DNA of 15,424 nt, taken from the NCBI GenBank assembly GCA_945886995.1, contig CAMCZJ010000055.1:1-15424 (forward strand), in the 5' to 3' direction. Shown piece by piece: positions 1 to 7,128 of the stretch; position 1 is the stretch's first letter, and each line of letters opens with the position of its first letter. The position numbers were made by a program, and so were the translations under genes. Source of the stretch: Asaia bogorensis. GTDB lineage: Bacteria > Pseudomonadota > Alphaproteobacteria > Acetobacterales > Acetobacteraceae. The notes beneath the pieces were generated by a model. The model was not told where the DNA came from and did no database searches. It saw only the letters and a list, made by a program, of their open reading frames with translations.

Positions 1-692
1 TCCAAAGGCCCCATCGGGTGATTGGCGCCAAGCTTCATGCCGGCATCAATCGCCGCCACATCGCCCACCCCTTCCATCAGCGCCTGAATCGCCTCATTGA
101 TCATGGGACACAGGATGCGGTTGACGACAAAGCCAGGCCAATCCTGCGCCATGACCGGCGCCTTGCCCATACGCTTCGTGAGCGCTTCCACCGCCTGATA
201 GGTGGCCTCTTCCGTGGCCAAGCCACGAATGATCTCAACCAGCTTCATCATCGGGACTGGGTTGAAGAAATGCATGCCGATGAAGCGGCCTGGCCGATCT
301 GTCGCCGCCGCAAGCCGCGTGATGGGAATAGAGGATGTGTTGGACGCTAAAAAGGCATCGGGCTTCAGCACTGGGCAAAGGGCGGCGAAGATTTTTTTCT
401 TGATCTCCTCATTCTCCGTCGCCGCTTCAATGACCATGTCGCAATCGGCGAAGGCGCTGTTATCGGTCGCCGTCACAATCCGTGCCAAGGCAGCATCGCG
501 GTCAGCGCTGCTCACGCTGCCCTTGCTCACCTGCCGTTCCATGTTCTTCGCCATGGTCGCCAACGCGCGGTCCAGCGCCTGTTGCTGAACATCCATCAGC
601 ACCACGGGAATGCCGGCAAGCGACGCCACATGGGCAATGCCATTGCCCATCAGCCCTGCGCCAATCACGCCAAGTTTATAGATATCCGTCAC
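1..692 (-). CDS. hbd: 3-hydroxybutyryl-CoA dehydrogenase, 3'-truncated by the window edge
   Basis: This enzyme oxidises (S)-3-hydroxyacyl-CoA, typically 3-hydroxybutyryl-CoA, to 3-oxoacyl-CoA with NAD(P) in the cytoplasm. 230 codons are visible and the C-terminal dimerisation end lies outside the window. The Rossmann nucleotide site is GAGLMG at residues 11-16. The active-site set lies at the spacing known for the 3-hydroxyacyl-CoA dehydrogenase family: Ser120 in SNTSS, His141 in HFFNP, Glu153 and Asn191 in GFVVNR. The start is GTG at 692. AGGAG at 701-705 sits 8 nt upstream, while the nearby ATG at 699 is in another frame that closes after seven codons. The gene follows etfA on the same strand after 65 nt, so it is probably the third gene of an etfB-etfA-hbd operon, a common alphaproteobacterial arrangement. 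The family is certain. The substrate chain length and a role in beta-oxidation versus polyhydroxybutyrate metabolism are inferred. Confidence 0.95.
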   Translation of the reverse strand, partial: MTDIYKLGVIGAGLMGNGIAHVASLAGIPVVLMDVQQQALDRALATMAKNMERQVSKGSVSSADRDAALARIVTATDNSAFADCDMVIEAATENEEIKKKIFAALCPVLKPDAFLASNTSSIPITRLAAATDRPGRFIGMHFFNPVPMMKLVEIIRGLATEEATYQAVEALTKRMGKAPVMAQDWPGFVVNRILCPMINEAIQALMEGVGDVAAIDAGMKLGANHPMGPL

Positions 693-757
693 GGCTCATG
701 CTCCTGTGCTCAAACGAACCGGACGCACCCTCGCATCGCGCCGCGTGGCAAGGCAAG

Positions 758-1693
758 TTACACTTTATCGAGTTCGGCTTCCAATTCCGGCATGGCCTTG
801 AACAGATCAGCCACCAGCCCGTAATCGGCCACCTGGAAAATCGGCGCTTCTTCATCCTTATTGATGGCGACGATCACCTTGCTGTCCTTCATGCCGGCCA
901 GATGCTGGATGGCGCCTGAAATGCCAACCGCGATGTAAAGCTCCGGCGCTACAATCTTGCCGGTCTGGCCAACCTGATGGTCATTCGGCGCATAGCCCGC
1001 ATCCACCGCCGCGCGGGAAGCACCGATGGCTGCTCCAAGCTTATCGGCCACGCGCTCAACGATGGCGAAGTTTTCCGCCGAACCCATGGCACGCCCGCCC
1101 GAGACCACAATCCGCGCCGCTGTCAGTTCGGGGCGTTCGCTCTTGACAATCTCGGCGCCCAGGAAGCGTGAAAGCCCAGGATCGCCAGCGGTCGCCGCGG
1201 CTTCAATCGGCGCTGAGCCACCTTCGGCGGGGACGGGATCGAAAGACGCGGCGCGCACCGTGATCACCTTCTTTGCATCGGCTGATTTCACGGTGGCCAT
1301 CGCGTTGCCGGCATAGATGGGCCGCACGAAAGTATCGGCATCCACCACGTCAGAAATGTCAGAGAGAATCTGCACATCCAAAAGCGCGGCAGCGCGCGGC
1401 ATCACATTCTTGCCACCGGCGGAAGCCGGCGCCAGCAGATGCGAATAACCAGGTGCCAACGCCACCAGCAAAGCGGCCATGGGCTCAGCCAAGCCATGGG
1501 CGTAGATTTCAGCCTCAGCGGTCAGCACCTTCGCCACCGATGGCAGCTTGGCGGCGGCAGCAGCGGCGGGGCCGGTGGCGCCGCCCGCGATCAGCACATG
1601 CACATCGCCAAGCTTGGCAGCGGCGGCAACCGTGCTGCGGGTTGGCTGAGACAGCGCGCCGTCCTGATGATCGGCAAGAACAAGCACCGCCAT
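758..1693 (-). CDS. etfA: Electron transfer flavoprotein subunit alpha
   Basis: EtfA is the FAD-binding subunit of the soluble ETF heterodimer. ETF takes electrons from acyl-CoA and other dehydrogenases and passes them to ETF-quinone oxidoreductase. The product is 311 residues, the usual size. The N-terminal domain (about 1-180) is an alpha/beta fold. The C-terminal FAD domain carries the family signature: Arg227, VDAG 230-233, QVGQTGK 240-246, GISGAIQH 257-264 and INKD 277-280. The frame is open from a TTG at 1699 that overlaps the etfB stop. I chose ATG at 1693 because an AAGG Shine-Dalgarno lies about 10 nt upstream of it, whereas it is only 4 nt from the TTG. With etfB ending at 1696, the two genes are 2 nt apart and almost certainly translationally coupled, which suits a 1:1 heterodimer. 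Confidence 0.96.
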   Translation of the reverse strand: MAVLVLADHQDGALSQPTRSTVAAAAKLGDVHVLIAGGATGPAAAAAAKLPSVAKVLTAEAEIYAHGLAEPMAALLVALAPGYSHLLAPASAGGKNVMPRAAALLDVQILSDISDVVDADTFVRPIYAGNAMATVKSADAKKVITVRAASFDPVPAEGGSAPIEAAATAGDPGLSRFLGAEIVKSERPELTAARIVVSGGRAMGSAENFAIVERVADKLGAAIGASRAAVDAGYAPNDHQVGQTGKIVAPELYIAVGISGAIQHLAGMKDSKVIVAINKDEEAPIFQVADYGLVADLFKAMPELEAELDKV

Positions 1694-1695
1694 GG

Positions 1696-2445
1696 TCAAA
1701 TCACCTTCGCTTCATTGCGCAGTTTATCAACAAGCTCCTGCACGGAACCAACCTTCTTGCCGGCCTGGCGCTTGGGCGGTTCTTCCACCTTCAGCACGGT
1801 CAGGCGCGGCGCGGGGTCCACACCCAGATCAGCCGGCTTCACGGTTTCAATCGGCTTCTTGCGCGCCTTCATGATATTGGGCAGCGACGCATAACGCGGT
1901 TCATTCAAGCGCAGATCGGTGGTGATGATGGCGGGCAGCTTCAGCGCCAGCTTTTCCAGGCCGCCATCCACTTCGCGCGTGATGTTCAGCGTGCCATCGG
2001 CAATTTCAACCTTGGACGCGAAGGTGCCTTGCGGCCAACCCATCAGCGCCGCCAGCATCTGGCCTGTCGCGTTCATGTCATCATCAATCGCCTGCTTGCC
2101 CAGGATCACCAGATCCGGCGCTTCCTTGGCGATGATCGCCTTTAGGATTTTGGCAACCGCGAGCGGTTCCAGCACGCCATCATGTTCCACCAGAATGCCG
2201 CGATCCGCACCCATGGCAAGGGCAGTGCGAATCTGTTCCTGCGCCACCGCGGGGCCCGCGGATACCGCGATGATTTCGGTGGCCACGCCCTTTTCCTTGA
2301 GCCGCACGGCTTCTTCCACCGCGATTTCGTCAAAGGGGTTCATGGACATTTTGACATTGGCTGTTTCAACGCCCGTGCCATCCGCCTTCACGCGGACCTT
2401 GACGTTGTAATCCACCACCCGCTTGACGGGGACCAGAAGCTTCAT
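1696..2445 (-). CDS. etfB: Electron transfer flavoprotein subunit beta
   Basis: EtfB is the AMP-binding partner of EtfA and carries the loop that docks on acyl-CoA dehydrogenases. At 249 residues it is full length. Visible family features are MNPFDEIAVEEA at 35-46, the nucleotide-binding stretch around 113-139 (GKQAIDDD), and the long beta-subunit signature at 157-199. The signature begins REVDGGLE and ends in the recognition loop around residues 188-199 (LPNIMKARKKPI), whose basic tail resembles the dehydrogenase-docking loop of characterised ETFs. The start is ATG at 2445. Its Shine-Dalgarno is weak and distant (GAAGG about 12 nt upstream). The gene opens the etfB-etfA-hbd run. The 124 nt before it hold two inverted repeats, described separately, that could be control elements. 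Confidence 0.96.
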   Translation of the reverse strand: MKLLVPVKRVVDYNVKVRVKADGTGVETANVKMSMNPFDEIAVEEAVRLKEKGVATEIIAVSAGPAVAQEQIRTALAMGADRGILVEHDGVLEPLAVAKILKAIIAKEAPDLVILGKQAIDDDMNATGQMLAALMGWPQGTFASKVEIADGTLNITREVDGGLEKLALKLPAIITTDLRLNEPRYASLPNIMKARKKPIETVKPADLGVDPAPRLTVLKVEEPPKRQAGKKVGSVQELVDKLRNEAKVI

Positions 2446-2470
2446 GATGCAACCATAGCCTTCAGGAAAT

Positions 2471-2519
2471 GAGGGGGACGATTGGCGCCGAAATGCCGCG
2501 CGCGGGTTTCAACCCCCTC
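2471..2519 (-). repeat. Inverted repeats in the etfB leader
   Basis: A 7-bp perfect inverted repeat, GAGGGGG at 2471-2477 and CCCCCTC at 2513-2519, spans the leader just upstream of etfB. Within it lies a compact palindrome at 2504-2515 with arms GGGTT and AACCC around two bases, which looks like an operator half-site pair. Either could be a regulator site or an mRNA hairpin. In GC-rich DNA the outer repeat could also be chance. No known regulator motif is recognised. Confidence 0.3.
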
Positions 2520-2538
2520 GCCCGACATGATTCGTATT

Positions 2539-2578
2539 AAAGCCCTGCGCCGGGCCGGGCAAGGTAGAGTCAGGCTTT
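2539..2578 (-). terminator. Possible weak terminator after the twin-transmembrane gene
   Basis: On the minus strand, AAAGCCTG (overlapping the stop of the 64-residue gene) can pair with CAGGGCTTT downstream, with one bulged base. The loop of about 23 nt is itself GC-rich. The downstream T run is only three bases followed by AATA, so termination would be partial at best. Readthrough into etfB remains possible. Confidence 0.25.
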
Positions 2579-2764
2579 GAGCAGCAAAAGCAGAATAGCG
2601 AAAAGCGCGACCGCGATGAATTGGAAGATAATGCGCCAGCGCATCAGCCAATTGGCGGTTTTGGGATTGGCCTTGCCGCCCGCCATGCCCAGAATTCCGG
2701 CGAAAAGCACGCCGACTGTAGCCAACATGGCAAGCCCGACCAGAATGGTGAGGAACGTCGTCAT
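2570..2764 (-). CDS. Twin-transmembrane HIG1-like small membrane protein
   Basis: This 64-residue protein is almost entirely two membrane helices: residues about 5-27, then a short loop with GGKANPKTANWLM, then about 46-63. The segment RWRIIFQ at about 42-48 resembles the conserved turn of HIG1 (hypoxia-induced) domain proteins, which in mitochondria and some alphaproteobacteria associate with cytochrome oxidase. Similar proteins are annotated as twin transmembrane or HIG1 proteins in alphaproteobacteria, often beside etfB-etfA-hbd. The start is ATG at 2764 with only a weak AGG about 9 nt upstream. It begins 19 nt after the MFS gene stop on the same strand, so co-transcription is likely. The family call comes from pattern recognition, and a respiratory-complex role is inferred. 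Confidence 0.75.
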   Translation of the reverse strand: MTTFLTILVGLAMLATVGVLFAGILGMAGGKANPKTANWLMRWRIIFQFIAVALFAILLLLLKA

Positions 2765-2783
2765 GGTGAGAACCTATACATTT

Positions 2784-3998
2784 TCATATGCGGGAGACAG
2801 CCCCACCCCGAACAGACCAAGCCAAGGCCGCGCCGATCAGGGCCGTGATGACGCAAAGCGCGAATCCGGCCTCATAACCACCGCTCAAATCCACCAGCAG
2901 GGAAAAGAAGGGCGGCGCCACCAGCATGGAAAGGCCGAAGACGAAGCCCGCCGCCGCTGTGGTGGCACCCACCTGCCCCGCCGGCGCCAGCCGCGCCATT
3001 TCCGCCAGGAATACGCCATTCCAGCCAATCGCCGTGGCGCCCATCAGCATCCCGGCCAGAATAATCGCCAAGCCTGGCCAGCCTGGCCCGGCCAATAGCA
3101 AGGCCAAACCGGCCACCGCCGCGCCAATGCCCAGGCCCGTGAAAACCGGCGCCGCGCCGGTACGGTCCGCCACCACGCCCCAAAGCACGCGCCCCGCAAC
3201 CCCGGCTGCCTGGGCTAGTGCCAGCCTCATGCCCGCTTCGGTCAGGGATGCGCCAAGGCTTGCCACCTGAAACACCACGAAAAAGGTCGAAAAGCAGAAT
3301 TGAGAAACGCCATAAAGCGCGGACATGATCGTCATGCGCCGCAATACCGGGAATTGGCGAAGCAGGCCAAGGCTTGAAGCCGCCGCCGCCCAAACCTGCC
3401 CCAGCCCCCGAATTGCGGCCTTGGGGTCACGTTCCGCATCCAAAGCCGCCCGCAAGGGTTGTAGGCAAATCGCTGAGATGGCGAGGAAAACCACCACGGC
3501 CAGCACCCCCTGGCGCCAGCCGGCGGCCACCGCAATGGGCGGCACGGCGGCGGCAATCAACATGGCACCCGCAGGCACGCCGCATTGCTTCAGGCTGAAG
3601 ATCAAGCCCCTTCTTCGCGCCGGGGTGCGGGCAGCCAACAAATGGCTGCCGGCCGGTGTCACCGGCCCATGGCCCAGCCCGGCAATAATGGCAGAGGCGA
3701 AAAGCGCCGCCGGATGCCCAAGTGCCGCCAAGGAAATGCCAAAGGCCGAGATCAGCATCCCCACCTGCAAAACCCGAATGCCGCCAAAGCGATGGATAAA
3801 GGCCCCCGCCAAAGGCCCGGACACCATCGCCCCCAGATAGACCAGCGCCGTATGCACCCCGGCCAGGGATGCCGCGATGCCGAGTTCCGCCGCAATGGCC
3901 GGCGCCAGTACCGGCACGGTCAGGAAAACGCCCATCCCCGCCAGATGCGTCCCCAAAAGGGCGACCATGACTGTCCAGACGGAGGGGGAAGCAAGCAT
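2784..3998 (-). CDS. Major facilitator superfamily transporter
   Basis: This is a 404-residue inner-membrane secondary transporter of usual MFS length, with about 12 hydrophobic helices. The inter-domain cytoplasmic loop lies around 182-202. An MFS motif-A-like loop follows the second helix (GPLAGAFIHRFGGIR at 61-75) and is echoed in the second half (GRVLWGVVADRTG at 269-281), reflecting the internal duplication. The stretch SLKQCGVPAG at 135-144 resembles the CynX/NNP-like branch, but the substrate cannot be named. The start is ATG at 3998 without a visible Shine-Dalgarno, and an in-frame ATG at residue 11 is an alternative. The gene is divergent from the mscS-type channel gene (89 nt between the chosen starts) and lies 19 nt upstream of the HIG1-like gene. 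Confidence 0.88.
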   Translation of the reverse strand: MLASPSVWTVMVALLGTHLAGMGVFLTVPVLAPAIAAELGIAASLAGVHTALVYLGAMVSGPLAGAFIHRFGGIRVLQVGMLISAFGISLAALGHPAALFASAIIAGLGHGPVTPAGSHLLAARTPARRRGLIFSLKQCGVPAGAMLIAAAVPPIAVAAGWRQGVLAVVVFLAISAICLQPLRAALDAERDPKAAIRGLGQVWAAAASSLGLLRQFPVLRRMTIMSALYGVSQFCFSTFFVVFQVASLGASLTEAGMRLALAQAAGVAGRVLWGVVADRTGAAPVFTGLGIGAAVAGLALLLAGPGWPGLAIILAGMLMGATAIGWNGVFLAEMARLAPAGQVGATTAAAGFVFGLSMLVAPPFFSLLVDLSGGYEAGFALCVITALIGAALAWSVRGGAVSRI

Positions 3999-4087
3999 GG
4001 GCGCGGTGTAACGGCGCCGCTGCCCGCCGGCAATTGGCGCGCGAAGAAGACTTGACCCGCGCCCGGCAATGGGCTCGGAAGCCCGGC

Positions 4088-6388
4088 ATGGCCAATTTCT
4101 TGCAATTTCGCCGATTCATCCCGCTGTTGCTTGGCTGCATCATGCTGGCGGGCCACGCCTTTGCGCAGCCGGAACCAGGCAATCCGGTACATCAGGCGCC
4201 TGCCCCCGCAGCAGCGCCAGCCAGCAGCGCGGCTTCACCAGAGCTGGAAGCGCTGCTTCAGGTTTTGCAGGATGATGCACGCCGGGCGGAATTGATCCGC
4301 GCACTCCGCGCTGCCACCCCTGAAATGGCAGCAGAGGCACCGCCCGCAGCCAATGCGGAACCTGCCTTGCTCGCGCCCAATACGCTTGGCGCGCAATTGC
4401 TGCAGGGGGCTTCCCAGCGCCTGGCGGGGGCTTCCGATCAGCTTGTCGCCGCTGTGCGCACCATTGCCGATCTGCCGGCAGTGCTGAGTTGGCTGCATTC
4501 AATCGTGCGGGATCCCATCACGCAAAGACGCGTGCTGGATGCTTCCTGGAAAGTCATTTTGGTACTTGGGCTTGGCCTTGCGGCAGAATGGGTCGCCGCA
4601 CATTTCCTGCGCCGTTTCCGCGACCAGTTGGATGCCCATGCGCCGGCCGAAGCCGCGGGCTGGACCAGGTTGAAGCGCGTGCCGCTGGTGCTGGGGCGGC
4701 TCGGGCTTGATCTTGTGCCCATCGCTGCTTTTGCCCTTGCTTCCTATGGGTTGATCAGCGCGGTGCATCCGCTGCCAACCACGCAGCTTGTGATGCTGAC
4801 GGCAAACAACGCCTATATCGCTTCCTGCATCATCATGGCGGCAGCGCGGATGCTGCTTTCGCCCGCTTCCACGCATTTGCGGCTGCTGCCTGTCACCGAT
4901 GAAACCGCAGCCTATGCGACCGTCTGGCTCAGGCGCATCGTGGTTGTTCTGGTCACCAGCTACGCCGCGGCCGAAGCCGGGCTGCAATTCGGCCTGCCCT
5001 GGTCAGCCTATGATTCGACACTCCGCATGGCGCTGCTATTGGTCACGCTGTTCCTGGTGATCATCATCCTGCAGAACCGACAGGCGGTTTCGGATTTGTT
5101 GCGAGCGCCTGAACTTGCCGAGGGTGATGAGCCCACGCGTTCACGGGCCTTCTTCCGAGGGCTACGAGATCGTGTTGCGGATATCTGGCATTTAGTGGCC
5201 ATTGCATGGTTGATTGCGCATTGGGGTGTCTGGGCGCTTGAAATTCAGCAAGGGTTTTGGCGCCTGACACGTGTTTCGATCAGCACGCTGCTGATCCTGA
5301 GCCTTGCCAAGCTTGCCGATCTGGCGCTGCGCCGGGTCATCACCCGCGCCTTCAGAATAACGCCAGAATTGTCGTCACGTTATCCAGGCCTGGAAGCACG
5401 GGCCAATCGCTACCTGCCGGTGCTGAAAGGCAGCGTCAGCCTTTTCATCGGCGGAATTGCGCTGCTGTTCCTGCTGGAAAGCTGGGGCATTGAAGCCTTC
5501 AGCTGGTTCGGCCATGGCAAGCTTGGCAATCGGCTGATTTCTTCCATCGTTTCCATCACGCTCACCATCACCTTGGCGCTGGTGATCTGGGAAGGCATCA
5601 ATGCCGCCATCCAGCGCCATTTGGAACGGCTGTCACGCGATGCGAAGGCCGCGCAAGGGGCGCGGGTACGCACCCTTCTGCCCATGCTGCGGACAGCGCT
5701 TTTGGTCATTATTCTGATTTTTGTTGTGCTATCCGTACTCACGGAAATCGGCGTGAATGTCGCACCATTGATCGCCGGCGCCGGTGTGGTCGGCATCGCG
5801 GTCGGCTTCGGCAGCCAGCGCTTGGTACAGGATGTGATCACCGGCATTTTTCTGTTGTTTGAAGATGCGGTTGCGGTCGGTGATGTGGTGCAATTGGGCG
5901 GCCTCAGCGGCGTTGTGGAGCATCTTTCCATCCGTTCCATCAAGCTCCGCGCCGTGGATGGCAGTCTGCACATCATCCCCTTCAGCGCGGTCACCAGCGT
6001 GACGAACCAGACGCGCGATTTCGCCTTTGCCGTGATTGATGTGAATGTTGATTACCGGGAGGACACGGATCATGTCGCGGAGACACTTCGTCAGATCGCC
6101 ACTGAAATGCGCCAGGATCCGCGCTGGCGCTCGGTAATTCGCGATGATCTGGATGTGATGGGCGTGGACAGGCTTGCCGATTCAGGCGTGGTGATGCGCG
6201 TGCGGCTTAAGACAGAACCATCGCAGCGCTGGGCGGTCGGGCGGGAGATGAATAGGCGCATCAAGCGGCGCTTTGATGAGCTTGGGATTGAAATTCCCTA
6301 CCCCCATCAGAAGCTGGTGCTGGAAGAAAAACACCCTGCACAGGCGGCAAACACAACGCCGGAGCCACCGGCAGCGGCCACGAGCTAA
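4088..6388 (+). CDS. Large MscS-family mechanosensitive channel with periplasmic N-terminal region
   Basis: This predicted inner-membrane channel would release solutes under hypo-osmotic tension. The product is 766 residues, close to the large YbiO-type MscS homologues and far longer than E. coli MscS (286). In order it has a signal peptide with likely cleavage after AFA at 26, an Ala/Pro-rich periplasmic region to about 150, and some ten hydrophobic helices between about 153 and 555. The pore helix follows at about 559-592 (APLIAGAGVVGIAVGFGSQ, then FEDAVAVGD), then the beta domain, the alpha/beta C-terminal domain and a Pro/Ala tail. I chose ATG at 4088: GGAAG lies 7 nt upstream and a proper signal peptide follows directly. 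The frame is open back to a TTG at 4034, which would bury the signal peptide. The pore motif makes the family certain. Gating behaviour is inferred. Confidence 0.93.
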   Translation: MANFLQFRRFIPLLLGCIMLAGHAFAQPEPGNPVHQAPAPAAAPASSAASPELEALLQVLQDDARRAELIRALRAATPEMAAEAPPAANAEPALLAPNTLGAQLLQGASQRLAGASDQLVAAVRTIADLPAVLSWLHSIVRDPITQRRVLDASWKVILVLGLGLAAEWVAAHFLRRFRDQLDAHAPAEAAGWTRLKRVPLVLGRLGLDLVPIAAFALASYGLISAVHPLPTTQLVMLTANNAYIASCIIMAAARMLLSPASTHLRLLPVTDETAAYATVWLRRIVVVLVTSYAAAEAGLQFGLPWSAYDSTLRMALLLVTLFLVIIILQNRQAVSDLLRAPELAEGDEPTRSRAFFRGLRDRVADIWHLVAIAWLIAHWGVWALEIQQGFWRLTRVSISTLLILSLAKLADLALRRVITRAFRITPELSSRYPGLEARANRYLPVLKGSVSLFIGGIALLFLLESWGIEAFSWFGHGKLGNRLISSIVSITLTITLALVIWEGINAAIQRHLERLSRDAKAAQGARVRTLLPMLRTALLVIILIFVVLSVLTEIGVNVAPLIAGAGVVGIAVGFGSQRLVQDVITGIFLLFEDAVAVGDVVQLGGLSGVVEHLSIRSIKLRAVDGSLHIIPFSAVTSVTNQTRDFAFAVIDVNVDYREDTDHVAETLRQIATEMRQDPRWRSVIRDDLDVMGVDRLADSGVVMRVRLKTEPSQRWAVGREMNRRIKRRFDELGIEIPYPHQKLVLEEKHPAQAANTTPEPPAAATS

Positions 6389-7008
6389 CCGCCCCCCACC
6401 TCCACTTCCAGCCTGAGCGGCGGCAGGCCGCCCCCGATCCATTGTTCCGAGCGGATCAGCACACGATCCGTGGCGCGAAACCAGAAGCGATTGGTGAAAA
6501 CCGCCGCGCCCTCACAAATCTCGATACGTTCAATCACGCCGCCAATGGCGGGTTCCTCAGCTTCAAACCGGCATTGCACCACCTGGCCGAAGCGCATCTG
6601 GTCTGGCCGGCCCTCAGCCCCGGCGAAATCCAGGCTTTGAGCTAGGCGGAGCGGCGCAGGGCCAAGCGGCGCGGCGCGGCGGAGTGGATCATCACCAATG
6701 GCCGTGCTGGCCAGCAGCATGGTGGGAAGCCCGGCGGTGGCCACGACCCGCCCGCCTTCAGTGACAAAGACCAAGCCCTGATCCATCCGCCAGAAGCGCC
6801 GGGGACCTTCCTCACGCACCGGGCGCGCCAGACCCGCATCCTCGCCAAGTTCGGCCCACAGGGCCCGTCCAGCGGGCGGCGCGGCCAAGGGCGCCAAGGC
6901 TTCCGGCGGCGCAAGCTGACCTTGCGGCGCTGGGCTGGTCAGCCCTGCCCCGCCCAGCAAGCCGCACCCCCCCAGCATCAAGGTGCAAAATAATACTGCT
7001 GCCTTCAT
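6385..7008 (-). CDS. YjbF/GfcB-like outer-membrane lipoprotein (tentative)
   Basis: This 207-residue secreted lipoprotein has a lipobox LGGC at 12-15, with Cys15 the acylation site, followed by a Pro/Ala-rich linker to about 48. The body contains LVFVTEGGRVVATAGLP, SLDF and FGQVVQCRFE, a layout reminiscent of the YjbF/GfcB family of capsule and exopolysaccharide-linked lipoproteins. The assignment is tentative because I am matching by eye. In E. coli YjbF sits in a yjbEFGH operon; no such partners are visible here and the gene stands alone. The start is ATG at 7008 with a poor Shine-Dalgarno. Its TAG stop overlaps the TAA of the convergent channel gene within the four bases 6385-6388. It is divergent from the CBS-BON gene and shares its 120-nt upstream region, including the FNR-type palindrome. 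Confidence 0.72.
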   Translation of the reverse strand: MKAAVLFCTLMLGGCGLLGGAGLTSPAPQGQLAPPEALAPLAAPPAGRALWAELGEDAGLARPVREEGPRRFWRMDQGLVFVTEGGRVVATAGLPTMLLASTAIGDDPLRRAAPLGPAPLRLAQSLDFAGAEGRPDQMRFGQVVQCRFEAEEPAIGGVIERIEICEGAAVFTNRFWFRATDRVLIRSEQWIGGGLPPLRLEVEVGGG

Positions 7009-7058
7009 GGCCCTGAGGCTTGCATATTCACCCCAGGGTTGCGAGCCACAAAAGCTGC

Positions 7059-7072
7059 TTGACCTGCGTCAA
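7059..7072 (+). promoter_or_regulatory. FNR/FixK-type anaerobox
   Basis: TTGACCTGCGTCAA is a perfect palindrome with 5-bp arms and a 4-nt spacer, matching the TTGAY-N4-RTCAA binding pattern of FNR/FnrL/FixK regulators. Its centre is at 7065.5. If it acts as a class II site (centre at -41.5), transcription of the CBS-BON gene would start near 7107, and the -10 element would fall on TAGCTT at 7095-7100. The site also lies about 57 nt upstream of the divergent lipoprotein start, so it could influence both genes. Confidence 0.7.
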
Positions 7073-7128
7073 GAAGCGCGCGCGCAATTTCGCCTAGCTT
7101 TCCCCCATAAACCGGAGGGATAGGCCCA

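Noticed and set aside
1273..2145. A 290-codon plus-strand open frame over etfA and etfB
   Set aside because: It is antisense to two well-supported genes, and its low-complexity Arg/Gln/His composition is typical of a shadow frame.
2442..2651. A 69-codon minus-strand frame that overlaps the etfB start, considered as a leader peptide or remnant of a lost gene
   Set aside because: It overlaps most of the 3' half of the twin-transmembrane gene, lacks a ribosome site, and its sequence is Arg-rich without family resemblance, including none to a cobalamin adenosyltransferase.
4034..4087. Upstream TTG start extending the MscS-type channel by 18 residues
   Set aside because: It would place a charged stretch before a clear signal peptide, while ATG 4088 has a well-spaced GGAAG ribosome site.
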